Assembly: GCF_012910715.1 (NCBI RefSeq)
Contig: NZ_JABBHF010000011.1
Location: 1-64,000, forward strand
DNA length: 64,000 nt
Reading direction: 5' to 3'
DNA from: Flavivirga algicola
Lineage (GTDB): Bacteria > Bacteroidota > Bacteroidia > Flavobacteriales > Flavobacteriaceae
Below, piece after piece: positions 51,834 through 62,156 of the stretch. The position numbers and the translations under genes are program-made. Numbering within the stretch: position 1 is the stretch's first letter; each line of letters starts with the position of its first letter. Below the pieces are notes generated by a model. The model made no database searches. It saw only the letters and a list, made by a program, of their open reading frames with translations, and was not told the origin of the DNA.

Positions 51834-52919
51834 ATGAGTGCATTAATTTTTTGGGCCACAATTTCTATTTTCTTTTCTTTTTTATGCTCTATTCTTGAAG
51901 CTGTTTTGCTAACTGTTACGCCAACGTTTATAAATGTTAAGAAACAAGAAGGCAAAGAATATGCTTTTACTCTAGAACGTTTAAAAAAAGACGTAGACAA
52001 ACCTTTAATTGCCATACTTACTTTAAATACTATTGCACATACACTAGGTGCGATGATGGTTGGGATTCAGGCAGAAAAACTGCCCTATAAAATAGAAATA
52101 GCAGGAATTAATACGGTGGGAGTTATTTCGGCTATTATGACTTTACTCATTTTAATTGCCTCGGAGATTGTTCCAAAAACCATTGGTGCTACGTATTGGA
52201 AAGGTTTGGCGAATTTCACTTCAAAAACGTTGACTATTTTAATGTTTCCTTTAAAATGGACAGGTATTTTATGGCTACTACAGCTCACCACCAAGCTTAT
52301 TGGAGATAAAGGTCATGGAAGTGTATTAAGCCGCGAAGATTTTCATGCAATGACAGATATCGCTCAAGAAAAAGGTGTATTTCAAGAAAATGAAAGCAAA
52401 ATCATTAAAAATTTATTGACTTTTAAAGAAGTTTTGGCAAAAGATGTGATGACGCCTAGAACTGTTATGCTGGCAGTAGATCAAAATACAACTGTTGAAG
52501 ATTTTTTTAATAAAAACTTAAATCTTCGTTTTTCTAGAATCCCTATATACTCAAACGAACCAGATAATATAAAAGGATTAGTCCTTAAAGACGAAGTTTT
52601 TAAAGAAATGGCCCTTGGTCATGGAGATAAAAAACTCTCGGATTTAATACGGCATATTATTATTGTTAATCGTAATTTACCGATTCCAAACCTATTCGAA
52701 CTATTGGTTGAAGGCAGAAACCATATGGCCTTGGTCGTTGACGAGTATGGCTCTGTAAGCGGATTAGTTACTATGGAAGATGTTATTGAAACACTTTTAG
52801 GCTTAGAAATTATGGACGAGAGTGATAATGTTTCAAATCTCCAGCACCTCGCACGCAAAAGTTGGGAGGCAAGAGCTAAAAAATTAGGTATTTTAGAGGA
52901 TTCTAATCCAGAAAAATAA
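51834..52919 (+). CDS. CNNM/DUF21 membrane protein with CBS pair
   Basis: The 361-residue protein has a DUF21 transmembrane domain (about 1-170, SEIVPKTIGATYWKGLANF is typical). It is followed by a CBS pair (about 200-335, LAKDVMTPRTVMLAVDQNTT and VVDEYGSVSGLVTMEDVIETLLG). The C-terminal CorC_HlyC domain found in longer relatives is absent. CNNM proteins are linked to magnesium and other divalent-cation export. The stop overlaps the ogt start by 1 base, so the two are coupled. Confidence 0.9.
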   Translation: MSALIFWATISIFFSFLCSILEAVLLTVTPTFINVKKQEGKEYAFTLERLKKDVDKPLIAILTLNTIAHTLGAMMVGIQAEKLPYKIEIAGINTVGVISAIMTLLILIASEIVPKTIGATYWKGLANFTSKTLTILMFPLKWTGILWLLQLTTKLIGDKGHGSVLSREDFHAMTDIAQEKGVFQENESKIIKNLLTFKEVLAKDVMTPRTVMLAVDQNTTVEDFFNKNLNLRFSRIPIYSNEPDNIKGLVLKDEVFKEMALGHGDKKLSDLIRHIIIVNRNLPIPNLFELLVEGRNHMALVVDEYGSVSGLVTMEDVIETLLGLEIMDESDNVSNLQHLARKSWEARAKKLGILEDSNPEK

Positions 52920-53392
52920 TGGAAACCTGCATCATTCAATCTCCTTTAGGTTTTACCAAGATACATGGAGATATTAATGGTATCTCTTCTATTAATGTTT
53001 TAAATTCTAAAGAAAAAATAACTGACATTATTCCTTTAGAATTAGAAGACTGCGTACATCAGTTTAAAGAATATTTTGAAGGCAAACGCAAACAGTTCAA
53101 TCTAAAATTAAATCCTCAGGGAACCGAGTTTCAAAAAAAAGTCTGGAAACAACTTGAACAAATTCCTTATGGCAAAACACTTTCTTATTTAGAACTATCT
53201 AAACAACTTGGAGACGTTAAGGCAATTCGTGCAGTAGCGAGTGCCAATGGGAAAAACCCACTTTGGATTATTGTTCCTTGTCATCGTGTTATTGGTAGTG
53301 ATGGCAGTTTAACAGGTTATGCTGGTGGTTTACACCGTAAAAAATGGTTGCTAGAACATGAAAGCCCCTATAAGCAACAATCCCTTTTTTAG
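52919..53392 (+). CDS. ogt: Methylated-DNA-protein-cysteine methyltransferase
   Basis: The 157-residue suicide enzyme carries the acceptor site IIVPCHRVIGSDGSLTGYAGG near the end (about 124-144), with the reactive Cys in PCHR. A helix-turn-helix stretch is also present (YLELSKQLGDVKAIRAVASA, Arg finger included). It removes alkyl groups from O6-guanine. No AlkA/Ada-type regulator domain is attached. It is coupled to the CNNM gene upstream by a taatg overlap and followed by the DUF4442 gene. Confidence 0.95.
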   Translation: METCIIQSPLGFTKIHGDINGISSINVLNSKEKITDIIPLELEDCVHQFKEYFEGKRKQFNLKLNPQGTEFQKKVWKQLEQIPYGKTLSYLELSKQLGDVKAIRAVASANGKNPLWIIVPCHRVIGSDGSLTGYAGGLHRKKWLLEHESPYKQQSLF

Positions 53393-53393
53393 A

Positions 53394-53915
53394 ATGTACA
53401 GAACACTTACTAAAATAATGAAACGTTTCATGTCTGATAAACAGATATACAAATATGGATTTAACTTATCTCCTATGTATAGACGATCTACAGGGAAAGT
53501 TATTGAAGTAAGTAACAATTTGCATGATGTTAAGATAAAAATCCCCATCAGCTTTAAAAATAGAAATTTTGTAGGATCCATATTTGGTGGCAGTCTCTTT
53601 TCTGCCACAGACCCCATTTACATGATTCAACTTATGAATATTTTAGGTGACAATTATATTGTTTGGGATAAAGAGGCTACTATAAAATACAAGCGTCCAG
53701 CCAAAGAAAATGTTTATACGGAATTTTCTTTTTCATTAGAAGAAATAAAAAATATTAAAACCCAAATTGCAAAAAAAGGGGAATTGAATGTGACCAAAAC
53801 TACCCATATAGTAAACAAAGAAAATATAGTTATTGCAGAGGTGATTAAAACCATTTATGTAGCTGACAAAACATTTTATAAAGAAAAACGCAAGCTACGG
53901 GCAAATCAAAAATAA
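53394..53915 (+). CDS. DUF4442 hotdog-fold protein
   Basis: From the ATG at 53394, one base after the ogt stop, the product has 173 residues. An in-frame ATG at 53358 would overlap ogt by 35 bases and seems less likely. GFNLSPMYRRSTGKVIEVSN and NFVGSIFGGSLFSATDPIYM resemble the PaaI-like thioesterase fold of DUF4442. No catalytic Asp/Glu is certain. It probably acts on acyl-CoA, as inference from fold. Confidence 0.8.
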   Translation: MYRTLTKIMKRFMSDKQIYKYGFNLSPMYRRSTGKVIEVSNNLHDVKIKIPISFKNRNFVGSIFGGSLFSATDPIYMIQLMNILGDNYIVWDKEATIKYKRPAKENVYTEFSFSLEEIKNIKTQIAKKGELNVTKTTHIVNKENIVIAEVIKTIYVADKTFYKEKRKLRANQK

Positions 53916-53971
53916 CCCAGTTTTTATTCGTATAGAATTTCTTATCTTTAATTTCTACTAAAAAAGAACTT

Positions 53972-55132
53972 ATGAAATTCTTAAAAAAGCTTTTTAAATG
54001 GGTAGCTATTGTTATCGGTGTTATTGTTCTATTACTTTATATCTTTGACTATAGCTATATTTTAAGAGGTGTTCGTATTGTTTACATGACTGGACATCAA
54101 ACCGTTTTTATAGATGATTATCCTTACTTTGAAAATGATACTATTAAAAGTGGAAATAATTTTCAACCCTGGTCACTACATAAAAAATATAATAGCATTG
54201 AACCAACTGAAAAATTAACGAACATTAATAGTGAATTGGAAACCGTTGCTTATCTGATTATTAAAAATGATAGTATTTTTTACGAGTGGTATGCTCCTAA
54301 TTATGGAAAAGAATCTAAGACAAATTCTTTTTCTGTAACAAAAAGTATTACGACCTCTATGCTCGGTAAAGCGATTATGGATGGTTATATTGAAAGTTTA
54401 GATCAATCTGTTACCGATTTTTATCCAGAATATGGTGATATAAAAACAACCGTTGGTGATTTGGCCTCCATGGCCTCTGGTTTAAATTGGGTTGAGCATT
54501 ATACCAGCCCTTTTTCACTAACAGCTAGAGCCAATTATGATGATAATTTAGCCGAAACCATTTTGAATCTTAAACAGGTTAAAGCACCAGGAAAAGAATT
54601 CGAGTACTTAAGTGGAAACACCCAATTATTAGGAATGATCATCCAAAAAGCTACAGGAAAAACTCTGGCCAATTACCTTTCGGAAAGTTTTTGGAAACCC
54701 ATGGGCGCATCGCAAGATGCACTATGGCAGTTAGATGATGCAGAAAACAGATTAGCAAAAACGTTTTGTTGTATCTCCAGTAACTCCAGAGATTTTGCGC
54801 GCTTTGGTAAACTTTATAAAGATCACGGAAAATGGAATGGCAAACAAATTTTAGATTCTACATTTGTAGCAAAATCAGTGTCACCCCGTTTTGCAGATAG
54901 CCCAGAATACGGTTACGGATGGTGGTTAAAAAAAATGAAAGACAAAAGCTTCTTTTTAATGCGAGGGCATCACAGTCAATATATCATTGTAGAACCAAAT
55001 GATAATGTCATTATTGTAAGGCTAGGGCACCATACCTCAGCCGATGAGGGTAAAAAACCTTTTACCATAGATACTGATATTTATATTGAGGAAGCTTATA
55101 AAATGCTAAACTCCTATAAAAACAAACCATAA
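53972..55132 (+). CDS. Membrane-anchored serine hydrolase (class C beta-lactamase fold)
   Basis: The 386-residue protein has an N-terminal membrane anchor (WVAIVIGVIVLLLYIFDYSY, about 11-30). The penicillin-binding fold follows with SVTKSITTSMLGKAI (Ser-x-x-Lys), YLSGNTQLLG (Tyr-x-Asn equivalent) and, near the end, FLMRGHHSQYIIVEPNDNV replacing the usual KTG strand with GHHSQ. The target may be a peptide or ester. It is monocistronic and ended by a strong convergent hairpin. Confidence 0.9.
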   Translation: MKFLKKLFKWVAIVIGVIVLLLYIFDYSYILRGVRIVYMTGHQTVFIDDYPYFENDTIKSGNNFQPWSLHKKYNSIEPTEKLTNINSELETVAYLIIKNDSIFYEWYAPNYGKESKTNSFSVTKSITTSMLGKAIMDGYIESLDQSVTDFYPEYGDIKTTVGDLASMASGLNWVEHYTSPFSLTARANYDDNLAETILNLKQVKAPGKEFEYLSGNTQLLGMIIQKATGKTLANYLSESFWKPMGASQDALWQLDDAENRLAKTFCCISSNSRDFARFGKLYKDHGKWNGKQILDSTFVAKSVSPRFADSPEYGYGWWLKKMKDKSFFLMRGHHSQYIIVEPNDNVIIVRLGHHTSADEGKKPFTIDTDIYIEEAYKMLNSYKNKP

Positions 55133-55165
55133 AAGGAGGTCTAAAAAGCGCCATTCAGAATAAAG

Positions 55166-55209
55166 CGAAAAACCTCTTCAAATTTAGACACATTTGCAGA
55201 GGTTTTTCG
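55166..55209. terminator. Bidirectional hairpin terminator
   Basis: Arms cgaaaaacctcttcaaat (55166-55183) and atttgcagaggtttttcg (55192-55209) pair over almost all positions, with A and T runs inside the stem, between two convergent genes. A degenerate dispersed repeat follows at about 55222-55252. Confidence 0.85.
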
Positions 55210-55307
55210 AACTTTAGTTTATGCTGAGCGTGGTCTAAGCAATCGAAATGATAACTTATAGACTTTTTAGACACTCTCCTTTTATTTGATATCTATCTAT
55301 TTAATAT

Positions 55308-58300
55308 TTAGCGTTTTACAAACTTTTTAATCATAATCTCTTCTCCATCATTTACTTCTAAAAAGTATGCACCTGCATTAAGATTAGAAACATCAATTTC
55401 TTTAGATGTAGTACCACTTGCTATTCTTTGGCCTAGCATATTGAGAATTCTGTAGTTTGTACTAATATCACCAGGTAATCTAATATTTAAAATGTTATCG
55501 TTAACTGGATTCGGATAAAGCATAAATTCTTCATCTGAGTTAAATCCATCGTCAGTATTCAACTCTCTTAGAGGTGTAATTTGGGTACCCCTTCCAGCAA
55601 CTGTTCCTGCAATTAAAGGACTAGTCGTTGGATTCCCTATAATGGTAATTTGATCAATATAAATATAATCACTATTACTACTTGCATCGCATTGGAATCT
55701 ATATTGAGCGTTAGAAACAAAATTAATAGTTGAAGCATCTAATACTACTGTAGCCGAATAAAAGGTATTATTATTAAAGTGGGTACCACGAACATACGTT
55801 GCAACTGGCGTCCATGTTGAGCCATTATAATAACTCAACCAAAAATCTTCTCCATTCTCCATGCTATATGCGTAGAAATAAAACTTAACTTCTACTTGAT
55901 TGAATGCCGTTATATCAAATATAGGTGAAGTCATTGCCGATGCTGTTCCCGAATTATCTCTTAATCGAATCGAGTAACGTCCTTCATAAGAACGGGATCC
56001 TCTATAACGAGCACAATCGCTTCCGCCATCAATCCATCCGTCCCAACCAGTCTCAAAATAAACCTCATGAAGTGTTGTTGGTCCTGCTGATTGATTATTG
56101 ACTATGATGGTTCTCGTTACTTGAGCAGCTGCATTACCAGCTGCATCACTCACATCATAGGTTACAAAATATGATCCTGCTATCGTAGTATTTACAGAAC
56201 CTCCAATAACTATGCTAGAAGTTAAATCTCCATCAACATTGTCGGTTGCCGTTGCCCCAAGTTCTGTATACGTATCACCCACCGTTAAGTTAATTGTAGA
56301 ATCACCGTTTAGTGTAATTACTGGAGCTACCGTATCAGCTCCTGGCGCAAGAGTCGTTATATTTACTTCATTACTTGCTACCGACACATTTTCTGCAGCA
56401 TCTTTTGCTCTAACAGTAAAATCGTATGCTGTATTAGCACTCAATCCAGTAACTTGATATGTTGTACTGCTAACATTTGTAATTAATGAGCCATCTTGAT
56501 ATATATCATATCCTGTGACTCCAATGTTATCAGTTGAAGCTGTCCATGATAAATCAACACTGGTTTGAGTAATAGTAGAAGCTATTAAATTAGTAGGTGC
56601 TGTTGGCGCTTCTGTATCTGGGATAGATGTCGCCGTAAAACTACCTGTAAATACGCCCCGTCCATATGTAGATGCTATAACTTTATTTGTAGTATCATCT
56701 CCACTAACATCCCAATAATCAAACGAAGTTACGCTAACATCACTCATACCGTTATAAGCTTGGGACCATGTAGGACTCGTAGCATTAAAATCTGATGTTT
56801 CCCAAACACCTAACTGTGTAGCAATAATAGCTTCATTAAGGTTTAACGGGTTTAATAAAAAGTCTCTTACAGGTATATTAGGCAAGTTCCCTTCTTTACT
56901 CGACCAACTGGTGCCCGCATTTGAAGAGTACCATACACTTGTAACACCATAATTATGCATGGTTACTATTAGATCATTTGATGTTTCTCCAAATCTAATA
57001 GAAGATACTGAGCCTACAAAAGGTGTTGTAATAGTTGTCCAAGTTGCTGAAGAATTAGAAACATTAGTCAACCTTAAAAGACCTCCCGTAGCTGTACCAA
57101 CATACCAAGTATTAGTAGCAAAAGGGGATGCTCTAAAGGCTGTTGGTTTAGCTGTTAAAGCAGCATTAGTTAATGTTCCACTGCTATTTGCTGCAACATT
57201 AATGCTTCTAATAGAAAAATTTGTGCCTGAAGAGTTATTAGACAATAAACGATTCGCATCACTATCGTAACCCATTTGATTTACAAAATCTCCAGTGGTT
57301 TGGCTATTTGACAACGTTGTAGCAGCACCATTAATACGACCCAACCCATTCCAAGGTAAATTGAATCTATAAATAACATTAAATACATACGATGCAATCA
57401 TATATTGACCATCTTTATCTACAAATGTGTAAAAACCATCGCCATCGCTTAATTCTTCAGAACTATTAACTCCCGTCGTTGCATTTCTAAAAGCCTGGGT
57501 TCCGTTATCTTGTGCTCCAGCAGAAAATATACCACTTGTATCGCCAGTTCCATCAGGCCCTATTCCTGCTTTCACAAATTGTGTGACATTATAATTATTA
57601 TTTCTAACAGAAATAGTACTTCCAGAATTACCAGAATAATATAAACCTCCATCATTCCCAAACATAATTTGTGAAGACGAATTATTTCCAAAAGCAATAG
57701 CGTGTTGGTCGGCATGAACTTCTTGATGTCCAAAACCACCATACCAATGTGAAAGTTGTGACCAAGAAGTCCCCCCATTAGTTGTTTTAAATAAATCAAT
57801 TCCCCCAACATAAACAATATTATCGTTTGAAGGATCTGTTTCAATAACTAAATTATAAAACGCTTGATCCCTACAAAAGTCGTTAGCCGCAATTCCAGGG
57901 TCTGCATCATTAGGAAGACTTGTAGAGGAAATGCTCGCAAAACCATTTGTAGTGCTATAAATATGAACCGGAGAAGCAACTCCCTGTGTTAGGGCATAGA
58001 ATGTATTCGCATTGGTTGCAGATGGTTCAAGTTCAACCCGATTAGAATCTGTTAAAGGAGAAGCTGCAGCCTCGGTCCATATACTCCCATTTGTAGAGCT
58101 AAATACACGACCACCGCCTTCTCCAAGAGCAGAGCCTATGGTGCCCATCCATAATTTATTATCAGCACCTACCTCTAGATCATTAGGAATATAATAATAG
58201 GTTAAACCTCCAAACGTATGCTGCATGTTTGCAGATTCAATTCTACTCCAAGTTGCACCTCCATTAGTTGAGCGATATAATCCAGAGGATTGTAACCCCA

Positions 58301-59198
58301 ACCAATTTGTTGGACTCGAAGAATCTCCGTAAGCATGAGCGCCAACAGCAACAAATAATTCTGTTGAAGTACCGTTATCCCAAGCTAGAATATCATTTAC
58401 ATAATAAATCCCTGAAAGAAATAAATTTGTTGCGCTAAAATTTATATCGCCACTATCTGCTGGAGGAATATTTATGGCACTCCATGTTGTTCCTCCATCT
58501 GTCGTTACATATACACCATTACCAACAACATCCCCTGCCGTGTACTGCTCCCCTGTTCCAACATACCAAATATTGGAATTTCTAGGGTCTACGGTAATCG
58601 AAGTCACTGATAAATTACCAGGAACATTTTCTATTCTGGTCCAAGTAGAAGTACTACTGCTTATATTCGTATTTTTCCATAAGCCTCCACTTACACCTCC
58701 TGCATAAACAGTGTTATTGGAAGTATCATTTGGATCGAACATAATCACTCTTGTTCTACCTCCTACATTATTTGGACCTCTTTCCTCCCAAACATTGGCA
58801 GCATTGCCAGGATTACGCTGGGTTAAACTACTTGAAAACCCTTTCTTTTTACGCTCTTTTTTTAATTGCTCTCTCAAATTAGTAAGTCCTTCAACATCTA
58901 GCTTTCCCGTACCTGGATTTATAGTTAATTCCCACATTTGTTCGAAATAACGGTTTGGAGGTAAGCCTTTTTGTTTTCTTGTTTTTTTATCCCAAGTAAG
59001 TGTCTCAATAAATGGGCTATTTTTCATAAATTCGGCATGTTGTTCTCTTTGTTTAGTAATTTCATCTTTCAATGACTTTTCATTACTCAAATAAAAGATA
59101 AATCCAACTGATAGACATATTAAAAAAAGTAAAAAGCTTTTTTTAATAATTGATTTTTTAGGCATAATAAATTGTTTTAGTTTTTTAAATTTAAACAA
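55308..59198 (-). CDS. Giant T9SS-secreted beta-propeller protein (BNR/sortilin-like)
   Basis: This 1296-residue protein has an N-terminal membrane/signal segment (SFLLFLICLSVGFIFYLS). A long beta-propeller region with BNR-type blocks follows (about 150-860, for example GGSTWSAIN-like GTTWSAINIP, GGATWSRIES and GTSWSQLSHW). Next come fibronectin type III (about 865-955), a HYR/DUF5011 Ig-like domain (about 960-1045) and a jelly-roll-like module. The last 75 residues are a type A T9SS sorting domain (FMLYPNPVNDNIL to IMIKKFVKR). It should be exported across the outer membrane and may bind or cleave extracellular polymers. No catalytic motif is certain. Confidence 0.88.
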   Translation of the reverse strand: MFKFKKLKQFIMPKKSIIKKSFLLFLICLSVGFIFYLSNEKSLKDEITKQREQHAEFMKNSPFIETLTWDKKTRKQKGLPPNRYFEQMWELTINPGTGKLDVEGLTNLREQLKKERKKKGFSSSLTQRNPGNAANVWEERGPNNVGGRTRVIMFDPNDTSNNTVYAGGVSGGLWKNTNISSSTSTWTRIENVPGNLSVTSITVDPRNSNIWYVGTGEQYTAGDVVGNGVYVTTDGGTTWSAINIPPADSGDINFSATNLFLSGIYYVNDILAWDNGTSTELFVAVGAHAYGDSSSPTNWLGLQSSGLYRSTNGGATWSRIESANMQHTFGGLTYYYIPNDLEVGADNKLWMGTIGSALGEGGGRVFSSTNGSIWTEAAASPLTDSNRVELEPSATNANTFYALTQGVASPVHIYSTTNGFASISSTSLPNDADPGIAANDFCRDQAFYNLVIETDPSNDNIVYVGGIDLFKTTNGGTSWSQLSHWYGGFGHQEVHADQHAIAFGNNSSSQIMFGNDGGLYYSGNSGSTISVRNNNYNVTQFVKAGIGPDGTGDTSGIFSAGAQDNGTQAFRNATTGVNSSEELSDGDGFYTFVDKDGQYMIASYVFNVIYRFNLPWNGLGRINGAATTLSNSQTTGDFVNQMGYDSDANRLLSNNSSGTNFSIRSINVAANSSGTLTNAALTAKPTAFRASPFATNTWYVGTATGGLLRLTNVSNSSATWTTITTPFVGSVSSIRFGETSNDLIVTMHNYGVTSVWYSSNAGTSWSSKEGNLPNIPVRDFLLNPLNLNEAIIATQLGVWETSDFNATSPTWSQAYNGMSDVSVTSFDYWDVSGDDTTNKVIASTYGRGVFTGSFTATSIPDTEAPTAPTNLIASTITQTSVDLSWTASTDNIGVTGYDIYQDGSLITNVSSTTYQVTGLSANTAYDFTVRAKDAAENVSVASNEVNITTLAPGADTVAPVITLNGDSTINLTVGDTYTELGATATDNVDGDLTSSIVIGGSVNTTIAGSYFVTYDVSDAAGNAAAQVTRTIIVNNQSAGPTTLHEVYFETGWDGWIDGGSDCARYRGSRSYEGRYSIRLRDNSGTASAMTSPIFDITAFNQVEVKFYFYAYSMENGEDFWLSYYNGSTWTPVATYVRGTHFNNNTFYSATVVLDASTINFVSNAQYRFQCDASSNSDYIYIDQITIIGNPTTSPLIAGTVAGRGTQITPLRELNTDDGFNSDEEFMLYPNPVNDNILNIRLPGDISTNYRILNMLGQRIASGTTSKEIDVSNLNAGAYFLEVNDGEEIMIKKFVKR

Positions 59199-59373
59199 TA
59201 AATTCGATGATTTAATAACAATTAATCAATGTTTTTTGCAAAACACCTATAATAAATCAATATTACGGGTTTTCCACAGTTTTAAAGAAAGAAAAAGATT
59301 ACTTTTAAAAAATATTTTAACCTACAATAACAAAATGTAAAAGCTTACATTTTTTAAAGAATTAAGATCCATT

Positions 59374-60087
59374 ATGATTTCAAAACTCCATTTAGAACAC
59401 ATTTTATTTCTGGATATTGAAACTGTTCCAGAAATGCAACACTTTTCTGAGTTAAATGAAGATAAGCAAGCACTTTGGGATAAAAAATCCCAATACCAGC
59501 GAAAAGATGATTTTACTGCAGAAGAATTTTATGATCGTGCAGGTATTTGGGCAGAGTTTGGAAAAATAATCTGTATCTCGGTTGGCTATTTTAATATTTT
59601 AAATGATGTTCGAACTTTTAGGGTCACTTCTTTTTATGGAGATGAAACCAAAATTTTAAAAGATTTTAAAAATTTATTGATATCACATTTTAGTGAAACA
59701 AAGCATCTGTTATGTGCACATAATGGTAAAGAGTTTGATTTCCCTTATATTGCACGCCGTATGATCATTAATAATATTGAGCTCCCTTATAAGTTAAACC
59801 TTTTTGGAAAGAAACCTTGGGAAGTACCTCATTTAGATACCCTCGAATTATGGAAGTTTGGTGATTATAAAGCCTATACATCTCTAAAATTACTGACTAA
59901 TGTTTTGGGAATACCATCTCCAAAGGATGATATTGATGGAAGTGAGGTGTATCGTGTATATTATGAGGATAATGATATTGATCGAATTATTATTTATTGC
60001 GAAAAAGACACCATAGCTGTGGCTCAAATATTCTTGAGACTACGCGGTGATGACCTATTAATTGAAGATGAAATTATCCATATCTAA
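59374..60087 (+). CDS. Predicted 3'-5' exonuclease, DEDD type (PolB-exo2)
   Basis: The 237-residue protein has exonuclease motifs: ILFLDIETVPEMQ (DxE, about 10-22), LLCAHNGKEFDFPYIARRM (motif II Asp, about 110-128) and IIIYCEKDTIAVAQIFLRL with the final Asp (about 205-223). The HLDTLELWKFGDYKAYTSL segment is typical of PF10108. It probably trims or proofreads DNA or RNA. Its stop overlaps the ABC gene start by 1 base, so the pair is coupled. Confidence 0.88.
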   Translation: MISKLHLEHILFLDIETVPEMQHFSELNEDKQALWDKKSQYQRKDDFTAEEFYDRAGIWAEFGKIICISVGYFNILNDVRTFRVTSFYGDETKILKDFKNLLISHFSETKHLLCAHNGKEFDFPYIARRMIINNIELPYKLNLFGKKPWEVPHLDTLELWKFGDYKAYTSLKLLTNVLGIPSPKDDIDGSEVYRVYYEDNDIDRIIIYCEKDTIAVAQIFLRLRGDDLLIEDEIIHI

Positions 60088-61766
60088 TGCAGGACAACAC
60101 TATCTTAGACATAAAAGGGCTTTCTATTACATTTGGTAAAAATGAAGTGATTCATAATATTTCCTACTATCTAAACAAAAATGAAATCTTGGGTATTGTG
60201 GGAGAATCTGGTTCGGGAAAATCAGTATCTTCCTTAGCTATTTTGGGTTTATTACCAAAAAAGATTTCAAAAATTACTTCGGGGAGCATTCATTATAACA
60301 ATCAAGATTTAACCACAATTCCGCTTAAAACATTTCAAAAGATTCGTGGAAAAAAAATTGCAATGATTTTTCAAGAACCCATGAGTTCTTTAAATCCCTC
60401 GATGACCTGCGGAAAACAAGTTCAGGAAATTTTATTGCAGCATACTAAGCTTTCTAAACTAGAGGCAAAAGAAGAAACCCTTTTATTATTCGAAAAAGTA
60501 AAACTCCCAGACCCCAAAAGAGTGTTTAATGCTTATCCGCATGAGATTTCTGGCGGACAGAAACAACGAGCTATGATTGCTATGGCTATAGCCTGTAAGC
60601 CAGATATTTTAATTGCAGACGAGCCTACAACAGCACTCGATGTTACGGTTCAAAAAGAAATTATCAAACTATTAAAAGCATTACAAGTCGACACAAAAAT
60701 GAGTGTTATTTTCATTACGCATGATTTGGCTTTAATTTCTGAAATAGCCGACAGGGTTCTAGTTATGTATAAAGGTGATATTGTTGAACAAGGTCCTGTT
60801 TCAACTATTTTTAACACCCCAAAACATATCTATACAAAAGCACTTATTAACTCACGTCCTTCATTAGATACAAGATTAAAAACACTCCCTACCATTGATG
60901 ATTATCTAAACAGTAAAATCTCAAACGAGGTAATCACTGCAGAACAGCGTAAACTCCAGCATGAAAAACTATACAGTAACACCCCACTTTTAGAAGTTAT
61001 AAATGTTGAAAAAGAATATATTTCAAAATCGGGTTGGTTTACTAAACCCCAATCATTTAAAGCGGTAAATAATGTTAGCTTTTCATTATATGAAGGAGAA
61101 ACATTAGGCCTGGTAGGGGAGTCTGGCTGTGGCAAATCTACACTAGGAAATGCTATTCTTCAATTAGACAAAGCTACAGCAGGACAGATATTATATAAAG
61201 GTACAGATATTACCAAGTTACCCAATTCTGAAATTAAAACGCTTCGGAAGGATATACAAATTATTTTTCAGGATCCGTACTCTTCACTTAATCCTAGAAT
61301 TCCAGTTGGAGAAGCCATCATAGAACCCATGAAGGTTCATAATCTCTATCATTCAGATAAAGAAAGAAAAGAAAAAGCCATTGATATTTTAAACCGCGTC
61401 GGCTTGTCTGAAGACTATTTTGATCGTTACCCTCATGAATTTTCTGGCGGACAAAGACAGCGGATAGGTATTGCTAGAACAATTGCGTTACAACCTAAAT
61501 TAATTGTATGTGATGAATCTGTATCGGCCTTAGACATATCGGTTCAAGCACAAGTTTTAAACCTTTTAAACGAGCTTAAGGAAACCTTTGGTTTTACCTA
61601 TATTTTTATTTCACACGATTTAGCTGTAGTGAAATACATGTCTGATCAATTATTGGTAATGAATAAAGGTCAAATAGAAGAATTGGATGATGCAGATGTT
61701 ATTTATAGCACACCGAAAAAAGAATATACAAAGAAATTAATTGAAGCCATACCCAAAGGGTTATAG
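60087..61766 (+). CDS. Dual-ATPase ABC transporter subunit (peptide/nickel type, YejF/DppDF-like)
   Basis: The 559-residue protein carries two complete nucleotide-binding domains. The first (about 5-255) has [18 protein letters not shown], the signature [15 protein letters not shown] and [14 protein letters not shown]. The second (about 285-555) has [30 protein letters not shown] and [31 protein letters not shown] between them is the oligopeptide-transporter C-terminal motif. It powers uptake of peptides or nickel with membrane partners that are not in the window. It is coupled to the exonuclease gene by a 1-base overlap. Confidence 0.93.
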   Translation: MQDNTILDIKGLSITFGKNEVIHNISYYLNKNEILGIVGESGSGKSVSSLAILGLLPKKISKITSGSIHYNNQDLTTIPLKTFQKIRGKKIAMIFQEPMSSLNPSMTCGKQVQEILLQHTKLSKLEAKEETLLLFEKVKLPDPKRVFNAYPHEISGGQKQRAMIAMAIACKPDILIADEPTTALDVTVQKEIIKLLKALQVDTKMSVIFITHDLALISEIADRVLVMYKGDIVEQGPVSTIFNTPKHIYTKALINSRPSLDTRLKTLPTIDDYLNSKISNEVITAEQRKLQHEKLYSNTPLLEVINVEKEYISKSGWFTKPQSFKAVNNVSFSLYEGETLGLVGESGCGKSTLGNAILQLDKATAGQILYKGTDITKLPNSEIKTLRKDIQIIFQDPYSSLNPRIPVGEAIIEPMKVHNLYHSDKERKEKAIDILNRVGLSEDYFDRYPHEFSGGQRQRIGIARTIALQPKLIVCDESVSALDISVQAQVLNLLNELKETFGFTYIFISHDLAVVKYMSDQLLVMNKGQIEELDDADVIYSTPKKEYTKKLIEAIPKGL

Positions 61767-62156
61767 CATAAATATCTTTTTAGTTAAATACAGTAGGCTT
61801 TTTAAAAATCGTAAATTCTCCTTGAGAGTTTCTTTAAATTTACTTTCATTTAATGTAGGTTGTTCAGGTAGATTTGTTGCAAATTTCATAAGTTTTCAAT
61901 TTATGGTAGATTTGGGGAAATCTATGTTTATTTGGTTTGGTTTTTTTGGGGACTGCTAATATGATATTTATTTTTAATATAATCGTTTAAAAACATAAAA
62001 AATCGATGAAATGCATTTTTATTTAACACTTTTCATCGATTCCAAATTATTTGTCTCTTTTTTATTTGCCTTTTTTACATTCGTTTCTAATTTATAGATC
62101 TTTTTTTAAGCAGGTAAAGCATATTTACACAATCATTATAGTAAGTGCTTAAACCT
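61767..62156. other. 390-base region without a convincing gene
   Basis: Apart from a hairpin at 62002-62040, the stretch is T-rich. A 42-codon minus-strand frame (61889-61761, MKFATNLPEQPTLNESKFKE...) overlaps the end of the ABC gene and has no clear promoter. It is recorded as doubtful. Confidence 0.4.
62002..62040 (-). terminator. Terminator after scoB
   Basis: A perfect 10-bp stem atcgatgaaa (62002-62011) / tttcatcgat (62031-62040) is followed on the minus strand by a T run. It lies 117 bases past the scoB stop. Confidence 0.7.

Noticed and set aside
61761-61889. 42-codon minus-strand frame (MKFATNLPEQPTLNESKFKE...)
   Set aside because: It overlaps the ABC stop, lacks a promoter box and is short. 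It is noted only because its composition is less random than most.
61741-61959. 72-codon plus-strand frame overlapping the end of the ABC gene
   Set aside because: It overlaps the conserved C-terminus of the ABC protein in another frame, has low-complexity composition and no promoter; no family was recognised.
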